Source: Alphaproteobacteria bacterium
GTDB taxonomy: Bacteria > Pseudomonadota > Alphaproteobacteria > UBA8366
Direction of reading: 5' to 3'
NCBI GenBank assembly: GCA_009377445.1
Contig: WHUA01000017.1
Location: 27,267 to 91,266, forward strand
DNA: 64,000 bases
Below the pieces are notes generated by a model. It was not told where the DNA came from. It did not search any database and saw nothing but the letters and a program-made list of their open reading frames with translations. The position numbers and the translations under genes are program-made. Below are positions 1 to 9,664 of this stretch, in pieces (positions within the stretch are counted from its first letter, which is position 1; each line of letters opens with the position of its first letter).

Positions 1-553
1 GCGCGCCGCTGCGACGATAACCGAAGCCCATGGCGGCGCCGTCGGGCGCGTGCCGATTGCCTTGCCGGTCGAAAGCGGTGGCGCGCACCAGCACGTCCTT
101 CATCTCGTTGCCGTAGGCGCCGGCATTCATGCGCAGCGCGCCGCCGATCGTTCCCGGGATGCCCGACAGGAACTCGAGACCCGACAACCCCTCGTCGGCT
201 GCGAAACGCGCGACGTTTATGTCGAGTGCGCCGGCCCCAGCGCGCACGCCGGCATCGGTACGGTCCAGCCTTGCAAATGCGTTGCGCAGGCGAATCGTCA
301 CGCCGGGAATGCCGCCGTCGCGGATCAGCAGATTGGAAGCGACGCCGATGACGGTGAGCGGGATATCTTCCGGGGTGTGCGCCAGAAACCGCCCCAGATC
401 CTCTTCGTCGGCAGGAATGTACAGCATCTCTGCGGGGCCGCCGGCGCGGAACCAGGTAAAACGCGCGAGCGCGACGCCGGGGCGATACTCGCCGCGCACG
501 GGCGGAAGGCGGTCGATGAGGTGATCGGTCGGGCGTCGTGCGGCCATCGGCAT
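1..553 (-). CDS. murB: UDP-N-acetylenolpyruvoylglucosamine reductase MurB (partial, C-terminus beyond window)
   Basis: MurB is the cytoplasmic flavoenzyme that reduces UDP-GlcNAc-enolpyruvate to UDP-MurNAc with NADPH, the second committed step of peptidoglycan precursor synthesis. About 182 residues are visible. They cover the FAD-binding domain: SNLLIRDGG at residues 71-79, then SGIPGTIGG and the MNAGAYG motif (about 128-146), numbered from the ATG at 547. An in-frame ATG at 553 overlaps the murC stop codon (TGATG), and either start is plausible. It is the last visible gene of the minus-strand dcw operon. The gene is cut only by the left window edge; there is no sign of disruption. Confidence 0.95.
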   Translation of the reverse strand, partial: MPMAARRPTDHLIDRLPPVRGEYRPGVALARFTWFRAGGPAEMLYIPADEEDLGRFLAHTPEDIPLTVIGVASNLLIRDGGIPGVTIRLRNAFARLDRTDAGVRAGAGALDINVARFAADEGLSGLEFLSGIPGTIGGALRMNAGAYGNEMKDVLVRATAFDRQGNRHAPDGAAMGFGYRRSGA

Positions 554-1968
554 CACCTTGGCTCCGTCTGGATTGCCGCAAGCTGCTCGGGCAGCGCGTT
601 CGCCCAATAGGTGATCGTGCCGGCGCCGAGGCAGACGACCAGGTCGCCGGCGCTCGCTATCGTCGAAACGAGCCGGGGCAGGTCTTCGGAATCATCGAGG
701 GCGAGGGCGTGACGATGTCCGCGCGTCTTGAGGCCGCTCACCAGTGCGTCGCGGTCGTATCCGGGAATTGGCTTTTCGCCGGCCGGGTAGACAGGGGCGA
801 CGATCACCGTGTCGGCGTCGTTGAAGCATGCGCAGAACTCCTCGAACAAGCTTGACAGTCGCGTGTAACGATGCGGCTGGACTACGGCAATAATACGGCC
901 GTGCGTCGCCGACCGCGCCGCTTTCAGGACGGCGGCTATCTCCACCGGATGGTGGCCGTAGTCGTCGATCACCGTGACGCCGCCGGACTCGCCGGTCTTC
1001 GTGAAACGCCGCTTGACGCCGCCGAATTGCCCGAGCCCCTTGACGATCGCATCTTCGTCGATCCCCATTTCCTTGGCGACGGCGATTGCGGCAAGCGCGT
1101 TCTGCACATTGTGTTCGCCGAACATCGGTAGCCGCACGCCCTTCAGCGTATTCGATCCGTCGACCCTGCCGTCGATGACCACGTCGAAGCTGACGCCGCC
1201 GGCGCCGGAGGCGAGGTTGATGCCGCGGACCTCCGCCTGCGGGTTGAAGCCATAGGTGAGGATGCGCCGGTCCGAGATTTTGCCGACCATGGCCTGTACT
1301 TCGGGATGATCGATGCACAGCACGGCAAAGCCATAGAACGGCACGTTCTGAACGAAGCTTTGGAAGGCCGTCCGTTCCTCGTCGAATGTCCCGTAGAAGT
1401 CGAGATGCTCCGGGTCCATGTTGGTCACCACGGCGATCGTGGCCGGCAGCTTGACGAAGGTCCCGTCGGATTCGTCCGCTTCGACGACCATCCACTCGCC
1501 ATCGCCAAGGCGGGCGTTCGTGCCGTAGGCATTGATGATGCCGCCGTTGATGACAGTCGGATCCACGCCCGCCGTGTCGAGGATCGAGGCGATCATCGAG
1601 GTCGTCGTCGTCTTGCCATGCGTTCCGCCGACGGCGATCGACCATTTGAGGCGCATGAGCTCGGCAAGCATCTCGGCACGGCGGACGACGGGGACCAGGG
1701 CCGTTCGCGCGGCCACCACCTCCGGATTGTCCGGGTTCACGGCGGTCGAAACCACGACGACCTGGGCTTCGCCCAAATTCGACGGGTCGTGGCCGATATG
1801 AACCGCGATTCCCAGGCTGCGGAGACGCTTGACGTTGGCATTCTCGGAAAGATCGCTGCCCTGCACGCTGTAGCCGAGGTTTTGCATGACCTCCGCGATG
1901 CCGGACATGCCGATGCCGCCGATGCCGACGAAATGGATGGTTCCTATCGAAAGCGGCATGCTTCTCAT
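553..1968 (-). CDS. murC: UDP-N-acetylmuramate--L-alanine ligase MurC
   Basis: MurC is the ATP-dependent ligase that adds L-alanine to UDP-MurNAc, starting the peptide stem in the cytoplasm. The 471-residue product has the expected family length. An N-terminal Rossmann motif GIGGIGMSG lies at about 15-23, the Mur-ligase P-loop GTHGKTTTT starts at 115, and a DDYGHHP segment lies in the C-terminal half, all typical of MurC. Its ATG overlaps the murG stop by 4 nt (ATGA), and its own stop overlaps the murB start, so translational coupling within the operon is likely. Confidence 0.97.
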   Translation of the reverse strand: MRSMPLSIGTIHFVGIGGIGMSGIAEVMQNLGYSVQGSDLSENANVKRLRSLGIAVHIGHDPSNLGEAQVVVVSTAVNPDNPEVVAARTALVPVVRRAEMLAELMRLKWSIAVGGTHGKTTTTSMIASILDTAGVDPTVINGGIINAYGTNARLGDGEWMVVEADESDGTFVKLPATIAVVTNMDPEHLDFYGTFDEERTAFQSFVQNVPFYGFAVLCIDHPEVQAMVGKISDRRILTYGFNPQAEVRGINLASGAGGVSFDVVIDGRVDGSNTLKGVRLPMFGEHNVQNALAAIAVAKEMGIDEDAIVKGLGQFGGVKRRFTKTGESGGVTVIDDYGHHPVEIAAVLKAARSATHGRIIAVVQPHRYTRLSSLFEEFCACFNDADTVIVAPVYPAGEKPIPGYDRDALVSGLKTRGHRHALALDDSEDLPRLVSTIASAGDLVVCLGAGTITYWANALPEQLAAIQTEPR

Positions 1969-3116
1969 CGGGCTGCCTCCCGCAGGATGTCGGGCCTGCT
2001 GCTGCCGTTCTTGCCCGTGCCGACGACCTCGACGACGAGGTTCGCCAAGTTCTCCGCCGCCGTCCGCATGCCGATGCGGCCGGCGCAGAGCGCCGTCGTC
2101 TGCAGGGTGCGGGCGCTCGCGATCAGCGCCGTCAGGCGCGTCGACAAGCTCTCGCGGTTGAATGCGTGCTGTGGGATCATCCAGGCGCCGCCCGCGTCGC
2201 AGATCGATTCCGCGTTCCGCATCTGATGGTCGTCGGTCGCGTGCGGGTAGGGAACCAGGATCGCCGGACGTCCGGCGGCGGTGAGCTCGGCGATGGTCGA
2301 CGCACCGGCGCGGCAGATCACGAGATGGGCTGCCGCAAGCCGGGACGGCATGTCGCTATAGAATGACGCGAGCTCGGCCGTGACGCCGGACGCGGCGTAA
2401 ACTGCGCGCACCGCGTCCAGGTCTTCCGGTCGGCATTGTTGGGTGATCCGCAGCCTATTGCGCATAGCCTCGGGAAGCGCCGCGATCGTCTCGGGAACGA
2501 CCTTGCTGAACACGGCCGCGCCGAGGCTGCCTCCGAAAACCAGCAAGTCGATGTCGCCGCCGTCGACGAGGCGAGGGTAGGGCTTCGAGGCGATCGCGAC
2601 GATCTCCGGGCGAACCGGGTTCCCGGTGAAGACGGTCTTGCCCTTGTCGTCGTCCCGCAGATTGGCGACCGCTGAAAATGCGGTGGCGATGCGGGTGACG
2701 CGGGGCGCGAGGAAACGGTTGGCGCGGCCGAGCACCGCATTCTGTTCATGAATGACCGTCTTCTTGCCCAGCGCCGACGCGGCGAAGACCGCGGGCACCG
2801 AGGCGTAGCTGCCGAATCCGACGACCGCCAGGGGATCGATCTCGGCGAGAATTCGCTTCGCCTGGAAATAGCCGAACCCGAGCTGCGCCAACGCCATGCC
2901 GCGCCGAATCAGATTTCGGCCGCTGATGCCGGCGGCATTGATCCGGTAGGTTTCGGCGTTGGCGAGCGCGCCGCCGAGCGCGGTGGCTCTGCGGTCGGTG
3001 ATCAAGGCGATCGGGAAACCCCGCTTGGTCAGCGTGTCGGCCAGCGACTGGGCGGGAAATACATGACCGCCGGTGCCGCCCGCGGAGAGCACGATGGCGC
3101 GTCTCTTGGCCGTCAT
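1965..3116 (-). CDS. murG: UDP-GlcNAc:lipid I N-acetylglucosaminyltransferase MurG
   Basis: MurG is the membrane-associated GT-B glycosyltransferase that converts lipid I to lipid II on the inner face of the cytoplasmic membrane. The product is 383 residues. The glycine-rich motif GGTGGH at 13-18 is the conserved N-terminal lipid-I-binding loop, and the C-terminal half carries the donor-binding segment with CRAGASTIAELTAAGRPA. The ATG at 3116 was chosen because it overlaps the ftsW stop (ATGA) and precedes MTAKRR. A much longer open frame continues upstream but is only the shadow of ftsW. Confidence 0.96.
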   Translation of the reverse strand: MTAKRRAIVLSAGGTGGHVFPAQSLADTLTKRGFPIALITDRRATALGGALANAETYRINAAGISGRNLIRRGMALAQLGFGYFQAKRILAEIDPLAVVGFGSYASVPAVFAASALGKKTVIHEQNAVLGRANRFLAPRVTRIATAFSAVANLRDDDKGKTVFTGNPVRPEIVAIASKPYPRLVDGGDIDLLVFGGSLGAAVFSKVVPETIAALPEAMRNRLRITQQCRPEDLDAVRAVYAASGVTAELASFYSDMPSRLAAAHLVICRAGASTIAELTAAGRPAILVPYPHATDDHQMRNAESICDAGGAWMIPQHAFNRESLSTRLTALIASARTLQTTALCAGRIGMRTAAENLANLVVEVVGTGKNGSSRPDILREAAR

Positions 3117-4258
3117 GTCTGCTCTCCCGGCCGTCTTCGTGTGAGGGCGAGCATCATGCCCATGCCGAACGCGATCGCCAGAATGGAAGACCCGCCATAG
3201 GACACGAAGGGAAGCGTCATGCCTTTCGGCGGCATCAGGTTCACGGCCGAAGCCATGTTGATAAGCGCCTGCAAGGCGAACTGGACCAGCAGCCCGGTCG
3301 TCGCAAGGAGGATGAACATATCGCTGTCCTGCAACGCGCGAATGAAGCCGCGCGCGACGATCGCGCCGAATACTGCGACGAGCAACAGGCAGGCGAACAT
3401 GCCGAACTCTTCGCCCAGGACGGCGAAGACGAAATCCGCATGCGCATCCGGCAGGTGCGCCTTGACGGTGCCCGCACCCGGCCCGGTGCCGAACAGGCCG
3501 CCATTCATGAAGGCCTCCAGCGCGCGGTCGACCTGGAAGGTGTCGCCGGATTGCGGGTTGAGAAAACGATCGACGCGGCTCGCGACGTGCGGGAAGACGA
3601 AATAGGCGGTGGCGAGGCCGCCGACGCCCACGAGCACGAGCAGCGCAACCCAGAGCATCGGCAGCCCGGCGAGAAAAAGCTGACTGAACCAGACCGCGAC
3701 CACGACGACGGTCTGTCCCACGTCGGGCTGGGCGAGCAGCAGCGACAGCACGACGAAAAGGAGCGCGGTGGCGATAATGTTGCCTGGGATGTCCTCGCCC
3801 ATACGCCGCGCCGCGAACATCCATGCCGCTGTGACGGCGAACGCCGGCTTCACGAATTCGGAGACCTGCAGCGACGTTCCGCCGATCGACAGCCAGCGCC
3901 GCGCGCCCTTGATCTCGGTCCCGCCGAACAGGGTCAGGATCAGCAGCGCGACGGAGAGCATGAATACGACGATGGCGGCCCGGCGGACCTGCCTCGGCGA
4001 CAGCATCGAAGTCATGAAGAGGATCAACAGGGCCGGCGGCACGAACAGCGCCTGACGCATGACGAAATGCATCGGCGGCAGCCCGAGACGCTCTGCGACC
4101 GCCGGGCTCGCGGCGCTCGTCATGAGCAGGCCGAGTCCCGTCAGCCCGCAGAGCAGGAAAAGCGACCACTTGTCGACAGTCCACCACCAACGGCTCAGCA
4201 CCGACGTATCGGTACGCGTCAAGGGGATGGTCATGCCGGTTCTCGATGTCGCCGTCAT
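3113..4258 (-). CDS. ftsW: Septal SEDS glycosyltransferase FtsW
   Basis: FtsW is the SEDS-family polytopic membrane protein that polymerises lipid II at the division septum together with FtsI. About 381 residues contain many hydrophobic segments. Near the C-terminus is the SEDS signature region PPKGMTLPFVSYGGSS. The ATG at 4258 overlaps the murD stop (ATGA); a second in-frame ATG at 4234 (MTIPLT) is an alternative start. It is a paralogue of rodA at the right end of the window. Its position between murD and murG is the normal dcw order, which supports FtsW rather than RodA. Confidence 0.95.
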   Translation of the reverse strand: MTATSRTGMTIPLTRTDTSVLSRWWWTVDKWSLFLLCGLTGLGLLMTSAASPAVAERLGLPPMHFVMRQALFVPPALLILFMTSMLSPRQVRRAAIVVFMLSVALLILTLFGGTEIKGARRWLSIGGTSLQVSEFVKPAFAVTAAWMFAARRMGEDIPGNIIATALLFVVLSLLLAQPDVGQTVVVVAVWFSQLFLAGLPMLWVALLVLVGVGGLATAYFVFPHVASRVDRFLNPQSGDTFQVDRALEAFMNGGLFGTGPGAGTVKAHLPDAHADFVFAVLGEEFGMFACLLLVAVFGAIVARGFIRALQDSDMFILLATTGLLVQFALQALINMASAVNLMPPKGMTLPFVSYGGSSILAIAFGMGMMLALTRRRPGEQT

Positions 4259-5682
4259 GCCGCCGCTCCGTTGCCGCGGACGTTGCGGGCGCTGCCGGGC
4301 AATGCCGCGACCAGACTGCAGAACCGGCGGCCGCGCTCCTCGAAATTGGCGAACTGGTCGAAGGAGGCGCAGGCCGGCGACAACAAGACGACGGTGCCGG
4401 GGCGCCGGTCGCGTTGCGCCTTCTCGTGCGCGGCGCCGACGGCCGAATCGAGCGTTCCCGACATCGTCGCCGGCATGACGCCGGCAAGCTCGTCGCGGAA
4501 CTGCTCGGCGGCCTGGCCGATCAGGAAGGCATGGCGGACGCGGTCGAAGAACGGCCTGGCGGCGCCGAGGCCGCCTTCCTTGGGCAGGCCGCCGATGATC
4601 CAATAGATGTTGCGATAGGACGAAAGGGCGCGCGCCGCGGCCTCGGCATTCGTCGCCTTGCTGTCGTTAATATAAAGAACGCCGTCGATTTCCGCCGCCA
4701 GTTCCTGGCGGTGAGCAAGGCCGGGGAAGCTCCGCATGGCGTCGCTGATCTCGTCGGGGCGCAGCCCGGCCATCCGCGCCGCAGCGTAGGCGGCGCTGGC
4801 GTTCTGGGCATTGTGCGCGCCGGGCAGGGTAAGTATCTCGTCCAGGCTGACGATCGGCGTGTTTCCGCCGTCCGTGTCGTCGTAGAGGAAACGGTCGACC
4901 GCATAGACGCCGCCGGATACGCGTTCCTCGCCGGAGATCGGCAGGACGCGCTGGCGGTTCGCCGCGCGCAGCGTGTCGAATATCCCGCGGCAGATGTCGT
5001 CGTCGACGCCGATTACGGCCGAATGGCCGTCTGCCTGGCCGTCGAAGATCCGCCGCTTCGCCGCTATGTAGCCGTCCATCCCGCCATGCCGGTCCAGATG
5101 GTCGGGCGTGACGTTCAGCAGGATCGCCACGTCGAAGGGGATCGGCTCGGTCAGCTCGAGCTGATAGGACGACATCTCGATGACATAGAAGCCGTCTTCG
5201 CCCATCGTCTCGAATTCCAGCGCGGGCATGCCGAGGTTGCCGCCGACCGCGGCCCGCCGCCCGGTTTCCTTCAGGAGATGGCCGATGAGCGACGTCGTCG
5301 TCGATTTTCCATTGGTTCCGGTGATGCCGATATAACGGGCTCCGGAGGAGGCGCGGGCGAGCAGCTCGATGTCGCCGACGATCGGGCAGCCGTTCGCGCG
5401 CGCACGCGCGGCGATCGGGTGCGGCGAGGGATGGCTATGCGGTATGCCCGGGCTGAGAACCAGGAGATCGACACCCTTCCACGGCCCTTCCGCCAGATCG
5501 GCGACGGCGATTCCCTCGCGGCTCGCGGCGTCGCGCCGGGCCGCCTCGTCGTCCCAGGCGATCACGCGGACTCCGGCCCGCTTCAGTGCGCGGGCCGACG
5601 CGAGGCCCGACTTGCCGAGCCCCATGACCGCAATGGTCCGTCCGCGATATGTGGAGAGATCGATCATGGCCGATTGCGCCAC
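4255..5682 (-). CDS. murD: UDP-N-acetylmuramoyl-L-alanine--D-glutamate ligase MurD
   Basis: MurD is the cytoplasmic ATP-dependent ligase that adds D-glutamate to UDP-MurNAc-L-Ala. The product is 475 residues. An N-terminal dinucleotide-type motif (VMGLGKSGLAS) starts near 19, and the Mur-ligase P-loop GTNGKSTTT starts at 122. The ATG at 5682 lies one base after the mraY stop; an internal ATG at 5667 (MIDLSTYRG) is a possible alternative. It is an operon member with a 4-nt overlap into ftsW. Confidence 0.96.
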   Translation of the reverse strand: MAQSAMIDLSTYRGRTIAVMGLGKSGLASARALKRAGVRVIAWDDEAARRDAASREGIAVADLAEGPWKGVDLLVLSPGIPHSHPSPHPIAARARANGCPIVGDIELLARASSGARYIGITGTNGKSTTTSLIGHLLKETGRRAAVGGNLGMPALEFETMGEDGFYVIEMSSYQLELTEPIPFDVAILLNVTPDHLDRHGGMDGYIAAKRRIFDGQADGHSAVIGVDDDICRGIFDTLRAANRQRVLPISGEERVSGGVYAVDRFLYDDTDGGNTPIVSLDEILTLPGAHNAQNASAAYAAARMAGLRPDEISDAMRSFPGLAHRQELAAEIDGVLYINDSKATNAEAAARALSSYRNIYWIIGGLPKEGGLGAARPFFDRVRHAFLIGQAAEQFRDELAGVMPATMSGTLDSAVGAAHEKAQRDRRPGTVVLLSPACASFDQFANFEERGRRFCSLVAALPGSARNVRGNGAAA

Positions 5683-5683
5683 C

Positions 5684-6769
5684 CTACCGCAGTTTCAAGG
5701 TGGCCAGCCCGACCAGCGCCAGAATCGAGGCGATGATCCAGAACCGGATGACGATTGTCGATTCCGCCCATCCCTTCTTCTCGAAGTGATGGTGCAGCGG
5801 CGCCATGGCGAACACGCGCTTGCCGGTCAGCTTGAACGAGGCGACCTGGACGATGACGGAGATCGTCTCCAGCACGAACAATCCGCCGATGATGCTGAGC
5901 ACCAGCTCGTGCTTGGTGACGACGCTGATTGCGCCGAGCGCGCCGCCGACCGAGAGGGAACCCGTGTCGCCCATGAACACCATCGCCGGCGGCGCGTTGA
6001 ACCACAGGAAGCCCAGGCTCGCGCCGACCAGCGCGCCGCAGAATACGGCCAGCTCGCCCGTGCCGGGCACATAGAGAAGCTGCAGGTATTCCGAGTAGAT
6101 GGAGTTGCCGACGAGATAGGCGATGAAGCCGAAGCAGGCAGCGGCGATCATGACCGGCACGATGGCCAGCCCGTCCAGCCCGTCGGTGAGGTTGACCGCA
6201 TTGGAGGCGCCGACGGTGACGAAGACCGCAAACGGAATGAAGAACCAGCCGAGGTGGATCAGTACCGTCTTGAAAAACGGAATGGACAGCCCGGTCGCCA
6301 GCGGCTCGCGGGTCAGCGCGAGAATCCACAAGGCCGCCGCAGTGGCGATCACGATCTGGAGCAGGAGCTTCACCCGTCCGGGCAGCCCTTTCGAGTTCCG
6401 CCGGGACAGCTTCATGTAGTCGTCGGCGAAACCCACCGCGCCGAAGCCGATGGTGACCAGCATCACGACCCAGACGTAGCCGTTGCCGAGGTCCGCCCAC
6501 AGCAGCGTGCTGATGACGATGGCGAGCAGAATCAGGAATCCGCCCATCGTCGGCGTGCCGGCCTTGGCCAGATGTCCTTCGGGCACATCCTCGCGGATGT
6601 TCGACGCGCCGTTCTGCGTGCTTCTCAGCCAGTCGATGATCGCCGGACCGAGCAGGAAGCTGAGCAGCAGCGCCGTCATGATGGCGCCCCCGGTCCGAAA
6701 TGTGATGTACCGGAACAAGTTGAACGCCAGGGAGGTTTCGGAGAGCGGGGCGAGGAGGTTGTACAGCAT
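5684..6769 (-). CDS. mraY: Phospho-N-acetylmuramoyl-pentapeptide transferase MraY
   Basis: MraY is the integral membrane enzyme that transfers phospho-MurNAc-pentapeptide to undecaprenyl phosphate, forming lipid I. The product is 361 residues, the usual family length. The catalytic aspartate pair in FADDYMK is at 116-117, followed by the NLTDGLDGLA loop and the C-terminal HHHFE motif, all diagnostic of the family. It sits 7 nt after the murF stop, consistent with one transcript. Confidence 0.98.
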   Translation of the reverse strand: MLYNLLAPLSETSLAFNLFRYITFRTGGAIMTALLLSFLLGPAIIDWLRSTQNGASNIREDVPEGHLAKAGTPTMGGFLILLAIVISTLLWADLGNGYVWVVMLVTIGFGAVGFADDYMKLSRRNSKGLPGRVKLLLQIVIATAAALWILALTREPLATGLSIPFFKTVLIHLGWFFIPFAVFVTVGASNAVNLTDGLDGLAIVPVMIAAACFGFIAYLVGNSIYSEYLQLLYVPGTGELAVFCGALVGASLGFLWFNAPPAMVFMGDTGSLSVGGALGAISVVTKHELVLSIIGGLFVLETISVIVQVASFKLTGKRVFAMAPLHHHFEKKGWAESTIVIRFWIIASILALVGLATLKLR

Positions 6770-6776
6770 GGCTCTC

Positions 6777-8207
6777 TCAGCCCCTTCCTGCGGCGGCGTT
6801 GTCCGACCGGTCGCAATCGAGGCCGGACAGCGCCTCCGCGATCGGAATCATCCGGCTGCCGTAAGAACCCTTGACCATGATCACATCGCCGGGCCGGATG
6901 AGATCGAGCACGACGCGCCGGATGGAGTCGCTGTCGGCGCCATGATGCGCTTCGATAGTTTTCGGTAGCGCCTTGGCGAGCATCGCCATGCGCGGGCCTG
7001 CCGTGACGACGATGTCCACGCCGTTGCGCGCGATATCGGCGGCGAGGGCGGCATGCGCGGCATCGGAGCCGGCGCCCAGCTCCAGCATGTCGCCGAGCAC
7101 GGCGATCGTGCGCCCGATGGAGCCGCGCCGCGCCGCCCCGAGCATGTCGATGGCCGCCCGCATCGACGCCGGGCTTGCGTTGTAGCTCTCGTCGATCAGC
7201 GTAAAGCTTCCATGGGCGACCCGGATCGTGCGCCGCTCGCCGCGGCCCTTCATGGCGTGGAACTCGGCAAGCGCGCCCAGGCCCTTCTGGAAATCGGCGC
7301 CGAGCATGTGGATTGCGCCGAGCACCGCCAAGCTGTTCGTCGCGAGGTGCTTGCCCGGCGCGCCCAGGCGGTAGACGAATATCCGATCGTCCACCGAGGC
7401 GGCAATATCGCTGCCCTGGTCGTCGGGGGAAAGGGAAACAAGCCGCACATCCGCGTCGCGCGCCGTTCCAAAGGAACAAATGCGGCGCAGGCCGGCGGAA
7501 CTGGCTTTGCCGTGGAGACGGTCGAAGTGCCGGTTGTCGCGGTTGAGCACCGCGGCGCCATCCGCGCCCATGCCGGCGAAAATCTCCGCCTTGGCGTCCG
7601 CGATCGCTTCCTCGCTCTCGAAATTCTCGAGATGCACGGACTCCACAGTCGTGACGATCGCTGCGTCCGGCTTCAAAATGCGCGAGAGCGGCGTGATTTC
7701 GCCCGGGTGGTTCATGCCGATCTCGAAGACGCCGAATTCGGCATCGCGGGGCAGCCGCGCAAGGCTGAGGGGCAGGCCCCAATGGTTGTTCAGGTTCCCT
7801 TGCGTCGCGGCGGTCTTGCCGAGCTTGCCCATCGCGAGCGCCAGCATTTCCTTGGTGCTCGTCTTGCCGACGCTGCCGGTCACGCCGACGATCTTCGCGG
7901 CCGTGCGAGCGCGGGCGGCGCGGGCGAGATCGGCGAGCCCTGCGTCCGTGTTGGGCACGACCAGCAGCGGCGCTTCCACCGGGACGTCCTGCCAATCCTC
8001 GGCAACCATCGCTGCGGCGGCGCCTTTGGCGAGGGCATCGCCGACGAAGCGGTGTCCGTCGCCGTTGTCGCCCCGGATGGCAATGAAAAGATCGCCGGGC
8101 GCGACGCTGCGGCTGTCGATCGAAACGCCGCCGGCGGTCCACGCCGCGGTTGCGCGTCCCGCCGTTGCGGCTTCGGCTTCGGCATGGCTCCAGAGGGCGC
8201 TCGTCAT
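6777..8207 (-). CDS. murF: UDP-MurNAc-tripeptide--D-Ala-D-Ala ligase MurF
   Basis: MurF is the cytoplasmic ligase that adds the D-Ala-D-Ala dipeptide, completing UDP-MurNAc-pentapeptide. The product is 476 residues. The P-loop GVTGSVGKTSTKEM lies near residue 110, and the Mur-ligase middle and C-terminal domains follow in the normal order. Its start overlaps the murE stop by 4 nt (ATGA), which suggests coupled translation with murE. Confidence 0.96.
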   Translation of the reverse strand: MTSALWSHAEAEAATAGRATAAWTAGGVSIDSRSVAPGDLFIAIRGDNGDGHRFVGDALAKGAAAAMVAEDWQDVPVEAPLLVVPNTDAGLADLARAARARTAAKIVGVTGSVGKTSTKEMLALAMGKLGKTAATQGNLNNHWGLPLSLARLPRDAEFGVFEIGMNHPGEITPLSRILKPDAAIVTTVESVHLENFESEEAIADAKAEIFAGMGADGAAVLNRDNRHFDRLHGKASSAGLRRICSFGTARDADVRLVSLSPDDQGSDIAASVDDRIFVYRLGAPGKHLATNSLAVLGAIHMLGADFQKGLGALAEFHAMKGRGERRTIRVAHGSFTLIDESYNASPASMRAAIDMLGAARRGSIGRTIAVLGDMLELGAGSDAAHAALAADIARNGVDIVVTAGPRMAMLAKALPKTIEAHHGADSDSIRRVVLDLIRPGDVIMVKGSYGSRMIPIAEALSGLDCDRSDNAAAGRG

Positions 8208-9664
8208 GCGGGCCCTCCTGCGATGGCTCGGGCCACCTCCGCATCGTTGAACGGCAGAATCTCGTCGCCGACGATCTGGCCTTCCTCATGTCCCTTGCCG
8301 GCAAGCACGAGAACGTCGCCTGCCGACAGTTCCCCCATCGCCGCGGCGATCGCGGCCCGCCGGTCGCCTATCTCGAGCGCATCGGGGCAGGCATCCATGA
8401 TCGCGCGCCGGATCTCGGCGGGCTTTTCGCTGCGCGGATTGTCGTCGGTGACGATCACGAAATCCGCCCGCTCGGCCGCGATGCGGCCCATCTCCGGGCG
8501 TTTGCCCCTGTCGCGGTCGCCGCCGCAGCCGAAGACGACGCCAAGCCGCCCGCGCACGTGCGGCCGCACCGTGGCGAGCACCGCGGCAAGGGCGTCCGGC
8601 GTATGTGCGTAGTCGACAAGGATAGACGCGCCGTTCTCGAGGCGCGCCGCCAGCTCCAGGCGTCCGGGGACACCGCTCAAGCGCGAAATCTGGGCGGCGG
8701 CAGCGCCCGCCTTGTCGCCGCAGGCGACGACGATCGCAAGCGCGCAAAGCAGGTTGGCGACCTGGAACTCACCGGGCACGGGGAAATGGGCGTCAAAGGT
8801 CTCGCCCAGCACGCGAAGGTGCAGCTGCCAGCCTGCGTCGGAGGGGACGGCGCTCAGGCACGACACGTTGCCGGAACGCAGGCCGAAGGAGACGACCTGC
8901 TGGTTGCGATCCTCGGCGACGCCGCGAAGAGCGCCGAATTCCGGGCTCTCCGCATTAAGGATGGCGATTCCGCGTTCGGGCAGGAGCTCGCTGAACAGGC
9001 GGCGCTTGGCGGCCCGGTAAATTGCCATGTCGCCATGATAGTCCAGGTGATCGCGGGTCAGGTTGGTGAAAGCCGCCGCACGGACCTGAACGCCATCCAG
9101 CCGGAACTGGGAAAGGCCGTGGCTGGACGCTTCCATCGCGAGGTGGTCGATTCCCTGCTGCTTCATGCTCGCCAGAACGCGATGCAGCTCGATGGGGTCC
9201 GGCGTCGTCAGGCTGGCGCCGCCGGCGAGGCCCGGCCCGCGCACGCCAAGCGTGCCCAACGACGCCGCGGGATGCTTCAGCGCATTCCATAGCTGCTGGG
9301 TGAAGTACGCGACCGAGGTCTTGCCGTTCGTTCCGGTCACGGCGGCGATGGTGCGCGGCTGCGCCGAGTAGAAGCGTGCGGCCATGCGCGCGAGCTGGCG
9401 GCGCGGATTCGGATCGGTGATGACGGGGATATCGGTCGCGAGGGTGTCGTGCAGCAGGTCCGGCGGACCGAGCACGGCAGCGGCGCCCGCGTCGATCGCC
9501 TGGCGAATGAATGCGCGCCCATCCTGTTTCGAGCCCTCCAGGGCGGCGAACAGAAAGCCGGGGCGGATGCTCCGGCTGTCCGCGCTCAACCCGGTGATCT
9601 CTCTATCCTCACCCGGTTTCGCAGAGCCCTTCTGGTTTTCGCCCAACAGGCTAAAAAGACGCAA
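8204..9664 (-). CDS. murE: UDP-MurNAc-L-Ala-D-Glu--meso-diaminopimelate ligase MurE
   Basis: MurE adds the third stem residue. The product is 486 residues with P-loop TGTNGKTSV near 114. The C-terminal substrate motif DNPR (within VTDDNPRSEKP) is the form that in known MurE enzymes selects meso-diaminopimelate over lysine, so the organism's peptidoglycan is inferred to be the DAP type. The start overlaps the 3' end of ftsI by 14 nt, and the stop overlaps murF by 4 nt. Confidence 0.97.
   Translation of the reverse strand: MRLFSLLGENQKGSAKPGEDREITGLSADSRSIRPGFLFAALEGSKQDGRAFIRQAIDAGAAAVLGPPDLLHDTLATDIPVITDPNPRRQLARMAARFYSAQPRTIAAVTGTNGKTSVAYFTQQLWNALKHPAASLGTLGVRGPGLAGGASLTTPDPIELHRVLASMKQQGIDHLAMEASSHGLSQFRLDGVQVRAAAFTNLTRDHLDYHGDMAIYRAAKRRLFSELLPERGIAILNAESPEFGALRGVAEDRNQQVVSFGLRSGNVSCLSAVPSDAGWQLHLRVLGETFDAHFPVPGEFQVANLLCALAIVVACGDKAGAAAAQISRLSGVPGRLELAARLENGASILVDYAHTPDALAAVLATVRPHVRGRLGVVFGCGGDRDRGKRPEMGRIAAERADFVIVTDDNPRSEKPAEIRRAIMDACPDALEIGDRRAAIAAAMGELSAGDVLVLAGKGHEEGQIVGDEILPFNDAEVARAIAGGPA

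Noticed and set aside
1965..4487. Apparent 840-residue protein containing MurG
   Set aside because: The N-terminal half is an out-of-frame reading of ftsW; MurG starts at 3116 with an ATGA overlap.
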